Origin: Uloborus plumipes
Lineage: Eukaryota; Arthropoda; Arachnida; Araneae; Uloboridae
DNA: 64,000 nt
Direction of reading: 5' to 3'
Assembly: GCA_038373865.1 (NCBI GenBank)
Contig: JAXGGA010004702.1
Coordinates: 1-64,000 of the forward strand
Part shown: positions 61,167-64,000 of the stretch, one piece after another
Position numbering within the stretch: position 1 is the first letter of the stretch
Layout: every line of letters begins with the position of its first letter
Position numbers and translations under genes: made by a program
Notes under the pieces: generated by a model
The model's input: only the letters and a program-made list of their open reading frames with translations
What the model was told of the DNA's origin: nothing
Databases searched by the model: none

Positions 61167-63689
61167 AAATGCGAAGAAAAATAATCTTAAATTTCAGCAT
61201 GCGAAGATTTGTAATATATTTTCTGAGATATAATTCACAAGTAGCATGTATTTGCATCTTTCAAGTTCAGCATGTTATGTTTAATCATTTTTTTGTGCTC
61301 ATTTAGATTCTAGGATTAATCTAATGTTGATTCATCTTCAAGTCATTTTCAAGAACAGTCTTTAAATTAATGACATAGTAAAAAAGCTATTAACTCATAA
61401 GCCACATTAAGCACTGACTGTTTGGTTTTAAATATTAAATGGTTCAAATTATTTATATTCATTTTAAGCACAACTCAACCCAACTGGCTGAACCTATTAA
61501 AGTGTTTAATAACGATAACTCTTAAGTTTAGACTTGTTTTATTAAAGTTATTTTAATTTCCACTACTCAGAATTATGTGAAAAGAATGTGCTATTTAAGT
61601 GAAAATCACATTGTCAGCTAACAAATTATCTTTTTTAACTTTTTAAAATTTACCAGTTGGTTGGAAACAGTAAAAATGGCACGCATAACTTTTTTTTTCT
61701 CCAGATAGTGGAACGCTGCCCAAAAAGGCTGGCCAATCCTGTTTTAAGCTTATGAACATCACCTTTATTTATAAGAGTGTCTGTACTATGACTGTACTAA
61801 TGTGCAAGCACTTACTGTTATAAAAATTAGCTTATAAGTAATGTGAAAGACAAGACTTTGCACTTCAAAAATCAAAATTTAAAAGTTCACCTAGATCTTA
61901 ATTAATATTTTCTCTTTTTTAACTTATATCTTCGCTTGTTTGGGCCTTAGAAATAGAATCTGATGACTAAAAATGTTTCCACACACCATCAAAGAGATGA
62001 GAAAAAATGTTATATAAATGTTTGAATGTTAATATTAAACATTTATTTTTAGTGAAATTTCAGAGTGGCCAAAACAAAAGTAACACTCCAGTTCTTTAAC
62101 TGGAATAGTTTGAACTTAAAAAGTATGAAAGTATATATAAAAAATCCTTATAACAATTTTTAAGGAAAATATTTGAGATACCACTTAATATTTTGCAACA
62201 GATTTATTTTAGAAACATTGCACGACTTATATTCATGCATTTTTAAGCCTTCTAATTGGTGATCCATCATTAAAATTTTATTTTCATTATTCTTAAAATA
62301 AAAATGCAATTTTGATTTTGCATCCATAAAATGATGTAAGGTATAAAATCTTGGTTACAGTATTTGCACATTATTGAACGGCTCTGCATATTTTCAAATT
62401 TCTCAAATTGTTTCTCTAAGGTTGGCAACTATGTTACTGTAGTTATTTTTTTATGCCCAAAATGTTTGTTCATTTTTATTCATTTACTATTTTTAGACAT
62501 TGAAAGCATTAAATTACTTAAAGGAGAAGCTAAATATAATCCATAGAGGTAAGATATTTTGAACTTTAATTTGGTACTTCAATTTTCTTCTAATTTCTAT
62601 GGTCTTTACTCTTACTGAGTTAGTGCATGTATTGGCTAGTTATCATTCCATTCAAAGGCAGTTTATTGTCTTATTGCTTTTATTTGTCACCTTTATAATG
62701 CCTGTAGCAGACAATATTTACAAACTGAACAACTGAAGCGTAAAATCTTTCAAAACAATATTACTGATTGCCATTGATTGCAAAAGAATCTCTAATGGAA
62801 GCAATGATACACTAAAAGGCATTCTTTTAAGAAATTTCGAGCTCTGAAACCGTAGGTCTTTTGTGTGAATTGTGTTCTGACATGAAAGATTCTTTTCCCC
62901 CCCCTGACTGTGCTTTCTAATTTTTATGTGCCTTCCTGTTCCATGCTGGATCCACCACTGACTGCATGTTTAGTGCCAGTCTCATACCCAGAAATAAATT
63001 TTAGAGGGTGCATGTTATCATTGTCATGAAAGAAGAAGTTTCTTTAGAAATACCATTTGATGAAAATATTAATAATGAAAAAAAAAAATTAATCTATTTT
63101 GTTTCGTTTGTTTAAATTTGAAAAGAATGAAATAAAAAGTTAGAAAATCTAACTGTGTCTGATATCTTAAAGAAATAACTTTCCTGAAATATTTTAATTT
63201 CTGTAAAAAAATTTGTTGGGTGCATCTGTTTGTTTTGCACCATCTTTGTGTACACCAGTGTTAAATGCTATTTGATTTCAATATTACGTTTCAATTAAAA
63301 AATGCATATAATGTCGGCCCTGCTTAAACGAATACCTTCGGTTCCAAGAAATCTTATTTGATTAAGCGGGGTATTTGTTTAAGCGGTGATCTTTAACATT
63401 GCCTCTATGGCATTGGTTCCGGAATGTTTTATTCGTATAAGCAGGGTTTTCGTTTATCCGTTACCTGATTAAGCTGGGACGACAGTATATCACATCTTTG
63501 ATAGTTTCTAATTTCAAAATGTTAAGCAGAAATTTATTGTGAATATGTTGTCAATTTTTAGATGTCAAACCCAGCAACATTCTCTTGGATAGAAGAGGAA
63601 ATATAAAGTTATGTGATTTTGGTATCAGTGGTCAGCTGGTAGACTCAATTGCTAAAACGAGAGATGCTGGATGTCGACCATACATGGCT
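44514..63689 (+). CDS. MAP2K4: Dual-specificity MAP kinase kinase 4 (MKK4/SEK1), 5' eight exons (3' partial)
   Basis: MKK4 phosphorylates JNK and p38 MAP kinases on Thr and Tyr in the cytoplasm. Join of 44514-44562, 54557-54650, 58566-58629, 59391-59504, 59587-59706, 60019-60138, 62497-62548 and 63562-63689, 247 codons exactly in frame. Order: D-type MAPK docking site K18-F26 (KRERLKLSF, as in human MKK4 KRKALKLNF), [15 protein letters not shown] leader, glycine loop GRGAFGTV 85-92, VAIK Lys107, catalytic HRD Asp205 with KPSN, DFG 223-225, activation-loop Ser233 and Thr237 in SIAKT (targets of MAP3Ks). SIAKT and VNKM distinguish it from MKK7 and MKK3/6. The remaining C-lobe, including APE, lies past the window end. 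The start is chosen for its good context (ataATGG) and open frame, but the 49-nt first exon is 10 kb from the next and is the least certain part. Confidence 0.95.
48479..49115. mobile_element. hAT-type MITE nested in 45847-49606
   Basis: Ends CAGGGGTGCCCA and GGGGCACCCCTG, perfect 8-bp duplication tgttaatc (48471-48478, 49116-49123). 637 bp including its own insert. Confidence 0.92.
48798..48941. mobile_element. pogo/Tigger-like MITE, third nesting level
   Basis: Starts CAGTCGATGCTCGTTATA and ends TATCGAGCATCGACTG, flanked by TA (48796-48797, 48942-48943). 144 bp. Confidence 0.88.
50740..51515 (+). repeat. GGCGA-rich repeat family, copy 2
   Basis: Starts TTACTTTCTTTTACTTAGTA, ends AAAAGGAAGTAGTG, with the same internal order as copy 1 and a run of GCCAAG/TTGGCGA words at 51205-51370. 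A GTAT microsatellite sits at about 50955-51022. Confidence 0.78.
50955..51022. repeat. GTAT microsatellite
   Basis: Imperfect (GTAT)n with GTGC interruptions inside repeat copy 2. Confidence 0.9.
51885..52345 (-). repeat. GGCGA-rich repeat family, copy 3 (inverted, truncated)
   Basis: Reverse orientation to copy 2: begins TACTTTCTTTTACGTG and carries the TCGCCAA/TTGGCGA words (52035-52215), then stops within the middle of the repeat near 52345. Shares ATCCATACCAGATTTTT beyond its edge with copy 1. Confidence 0.7.
53005..53225. repeat. TTATTTATTCATT-rich tract
   Basis: Irregular runs of TTATTTATTCATTCGTTTA-like words. It gives a spurious 87-codon frame. Confidence 0.6.
53239..54098. mobile_element. 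hAT MITE, TAAGGATGCACCGAG ends
   Basis: Ends TAAGGATGCACCGAG and TTGGTGCATCCCTA, perfect 8-bp duplication aaaattac (53231-53238, 54099-54106). Subterminal GAGTACTCGG/TACTCGGC words at both ends. 860 bp. Confidence 0.93.
54557..54650 (+). CDS. MAP2K4: MKK4 exon 2: MAPK docking site
   Basis: Encodes [20 protein letters not shown] then [11 protein letters not shown]. The basic cluster followed by L-x-L is the D-site that binds JNK/p38. Acceptor tttttctag, donor cctat|gtaagt. It lies only about 270 bp upstream of a Tc1 insertion. Confidence 0.9.
54952..55998 (-). CDS. Tc1/mariner transposase, copy 2
   Basis: A 348-aa frame with all catalytic residues (Asp157, Asp248, Glu285) and the canonical SPDMNPIE motif, unlike copy 1. 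HTH DNA-binding region at about 10-110. No stop, frameshift or missing motif is visible, so this copy could encode active transposase. Short frames on the opposite strand at the same place are shadows. Confidence 0.96.
   Translation of the reverse strand: MMMTAQRELTDFERGMLVGARRMGHAISEIVREFNIPRSTVSRVCREYEISGITSHHGQRSGRPPALKDRDRRRLQRVVNSNRQATLRQITVEINVGRTMDVSARTVRRNLDFLGYSSRRPTRVPLLTERHRLQRLSWAREHIGWSLDEWKTVAWSDESRFQLVRADGRVRVWRRPHEAMDPNCQQGTVQAGGGSVMVWAVFSWHGLGPLVRLDRTLTGNAYVQLLGDHLQPFMDFMYPNNDGIFMDDNAPCHRATTVRNWFEESSGQFQRMIWPPRSPDMNPIEHLWDTIERSVRAQNPAPSTLSQLWTSIETAWLNIPAEDFQRLVESMPRRVVALRRAKGGSTRY
56061..56066 (-). promoter_or_regulatory. Transposase TATA box, copy 2
   Basis: Same TATAAA and spacing to the transposase start as in copy 1. 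Confidence 0.5.
56515..56590 (-). repeat. Possible SINE 3' end with CAA tail
   Basis: Minus strand ends ...gtggttaataagacactattacacgacaacaacaacat, a unique stretch running into short CAA repeats, as in SINE tails. Same strand as the tRNA-like head at 58005, so both may belong to one SINE split by later insertions. Confidence 0.35.
57017..57931. mobile_element. hAT-type element, CAGTGGCGTAC ends
   Basis: Ends CAGTGGCGTAC and GTACGCCGCTG, perfect 8-bp duplication ccctgatc (57009-57016, 57932-57939). 915 bp, with a piggyBac-like MITE inside. Confidence 0.92.
57416..57646 (+). mobile_element. piggyBac-like MITE, copy B
   Basis: 231 bp flanked by TTAA (57412-57415, 57647-57650), starts CCTTTAGGAGCCAGGCGG. 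Nested in the hAT element 57017-57931. Short frames inside are not genes. Confidence 0.8.
58005..58075 (-). repeat. tRNA-derived SINE head
   Basis: Minus strand has box A TGGCTCAGAGGT and box B GGTTCGATTCC at the right spacing, with an anticodon-like loop CTCGAAA (CGA). The T-stem and acceptor stem are broken, so it is not a working tRNA gene. Probably the pol III promoter of a SINE. Confidence 0.65.
58566..58629 (+). CDS. MAP2K4: MKK4 exon 3: pre-kinase leader
   Basis: Reads [20 protein letters not shown] then V; [15 protein letters not shown] is shared with vertebrate MKK4. Acceptor tttttttttcag, donor gtt|gtaagt. Confidence 0.95.
58630..59390. other. MKK4 intron 3
   Basis: 761 bp, AT-rich; no repeat or element recognised. 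Confidence 0.7.
59391..59504 (+). CDS. MAP2K4: MKK4 exon 4: glycine loop and VAIK lysine
   Basis: Reads [20 protein letters not shown] then [18 protein letters not shown]. Acceptor ttcctttag, donor aag|gtgctt (weak beyond GT). The boundary after AVK is the same as I recall for vertebrate MKK4. Confidence 0.97.
59587..59706 (+). CDS. MAP2K4: MKK4 exon 5: alpha-C helix
   Basis: Reads [20 protein letters not shown] then [38 protein letters not shown] is the MKK4 hallmark and supplies the alpha-C Glu. Preceded by an 82-bp intron; donor gaa|gtgagt. Confidence 0.97.
59707..60018. other. MKK4 intron 5
   Basis: 312 bp, AT-rich, nothing recognised. Confidence 0.7.
60019..60138 (+). CDS. MAP2K4: MKK4 exon 6: hinge
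   Basis: Reads [20 protein letters not shown] then [20 protein letters not shown]. Acceptor tttcgcag, donor gct|gtgagt. Confidence 0.97.
60139..62496. other. MKK4 intron 6
   Basis: 2.4 kb, AT-rich, with a run of about 22 A at 61147-61168. No delimited element found; the 81-codon minus-strand frame at 61012-61257 runs through the poly-A tract and is not a gene. Confidence 0.6.
62497..62548 (+). CDS. MAP2K4: MKK4 exon 7: helix E to HR
   Basis: Short exon [17 protein letters not shown] plus one base; the catalytic HRD is split across the intron (HR, then G|AT for Asp). Acceptor tttttag, donor gag|gtaaga. Confidence 0.96.
62549..63561. other. MKK4 intron 7
   Basis: 1.0 kb; contains a pogo-like MITE at 63311-63485. 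The rest is unremarkable. Confidence 0.65.
63311..63485. mobile_element. pogo/Tigger-like MITE
   Basis: Left end TGTCGGCCCTGCTTAA and complement of right end TGTCGTCCCAGCTTAA match at 14 of 16; TA at 63309-63310 and 63486-63487. 175 bp, lies 76 bp upstream of MKK4 exon 8. Confidence 0.65.
63562..63689 (+). CDS. MAP2K4: MKK4 exon 8: catalytic loop, DFG, activation loop
   Basis: Reads [20 protein letters not shown] then [20 protein letters not shown] and MA. It holds the KPSN catalytic loop, DFG metal-binding Asp and both activation-loop phosphosites. Donor gct|gtgagt; the following PERI exon is off the window. Confidence 0.97.
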
Positions 63690-64000
63690 GTGAGTTTCCT
63701 TTTTTTTTTTATCTAAGACCACCTTTTGTTCTTCCATCAGTGAAATAATTTTAATGTTATTCAAGTGTAATTGAAATATGTATAGAATTAATGTTTTCTG
63801 GCTTGAGGAAGAAAAAGGTTGATGAATGTAAATACAGTTGAAAATGAATTGTTTCTGATAAATTCATGGTTTTGCAATTAGAATTAGATTTAAGATTTGA
63901 AAAGTTTTGTTATTTCTTGCAATTTTTTTTTCCTTTTCAAAATTCTGTGATTTACGATTGATTGCTTCATGTTTCTCAATGTTTTAATTTTGCTTCTTTT
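63690..64000. other. MKK4 intron 8 (cut by window end)
   Basis: Starts at the gtgagt donor; no further exon up to 64000. Confidence 0.75.

Noticed and set aside
60521..61745. hAT element between caggttgagg (60533) and ggccaatcctg (61729)
   Set aside because: The ends match poorly and the flanking 8-mers (tctagagc and ttttaagc) are not duplicates.
58566..63689. MKK3/6 or MKK7 instead of MKK4
   Set aside because: [25 protein letters not shown] and SIAKT are MKK4-specific; MKK7 has a KAKT loop and MKK3/6 a VAKT loop.

Overview
This is a eukaryotic window, about 70% A+T, with multi-exon genes, GT-AG introns from 81 bp to 10 kb, and a very high load of DNA transposons. Two conserved signalling genes lie head-to-tail on the + strand. 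Their sequence, the intron sizes and the transposon types suggest an arthropod, most likely a chelicerate such as a spider. That placement is inference; no species marker is present.

Region 1 (1-33283, 3' UTR to perhaps 38.6 kb) is the downstream part of a CBL-type E3 ubiquitin ligase gene. I could place 11 coding exons (1627-33283). They join in one frame to 549 codons plus a stop. They encode the end of the tyrosine-kinase-binding region, the linker tyrosine, the RING finger, a short Pro/Ser-rich tail with an SH3/CIN85-type motif and two YxN motifs, and a C-terminal UBA domain. The 5' exons (four-helix bundle and start) lie outside the window. Region 2 (38.6-44.5 kb) is intergenic and holds repeats only. 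Region 3 (44514-end) is the first 247 codons of a MAP kinase kinase 4 (MKK4/MAP2K4) gene in eight exons. It runs from the docking site through the glycine loop, VAIK lysine, HRD, DFG and the SxAKT activation loop; the C-lobe lies beyond 64000. CBL ubiquitylates activated tyrosine kinases and MKK4 activates JNK/p38. Nothing suggests they work as a unit; they are simply neighbours.

Introns and the intergenic space are built from nested transposons that can be delimited by eye through target-site duplications. There are two 1218-bp Tc1-type elements with full-length transposases (4257-5474, 54921-56138). At least ten hAT-type non-autonomous elements carry 8-bp duplications (7427-14986, 7798-11962, 10164-11748, 15872-16632, 18522-19478, 20236-23500, 31549-33022, 40475-40670, 45847-49606, 48479-49115, 53239-54098, 57017-57931). 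There are also pogo/Tigger-like MITEs, two piggyBac-like MITEs flanked by TTAA, an inverted pair of about 0.3-kb MITEs, an element flanked by CTGCCG repeats, a GGCGA-rich family and a tRNA-derived SINE fragment.

The most interesting object is a near-perfect palindrome at 17432-18100. Each 317-bp arm carries an outward-facing CCAAT/TATA/Inr promoter followed about 40 nt later by a minimal type I hammerhead-ribozyme core. This is the signature of Penelope-like retroelement terminal repeats. It sits 27 bp upstream of a CBL 3' splice site, and in the same intron a hAT MITE has duplicated the 5' splice site. A second palindrome, 2.4 kb long, lies inside two further nested elements at 20041-23569.
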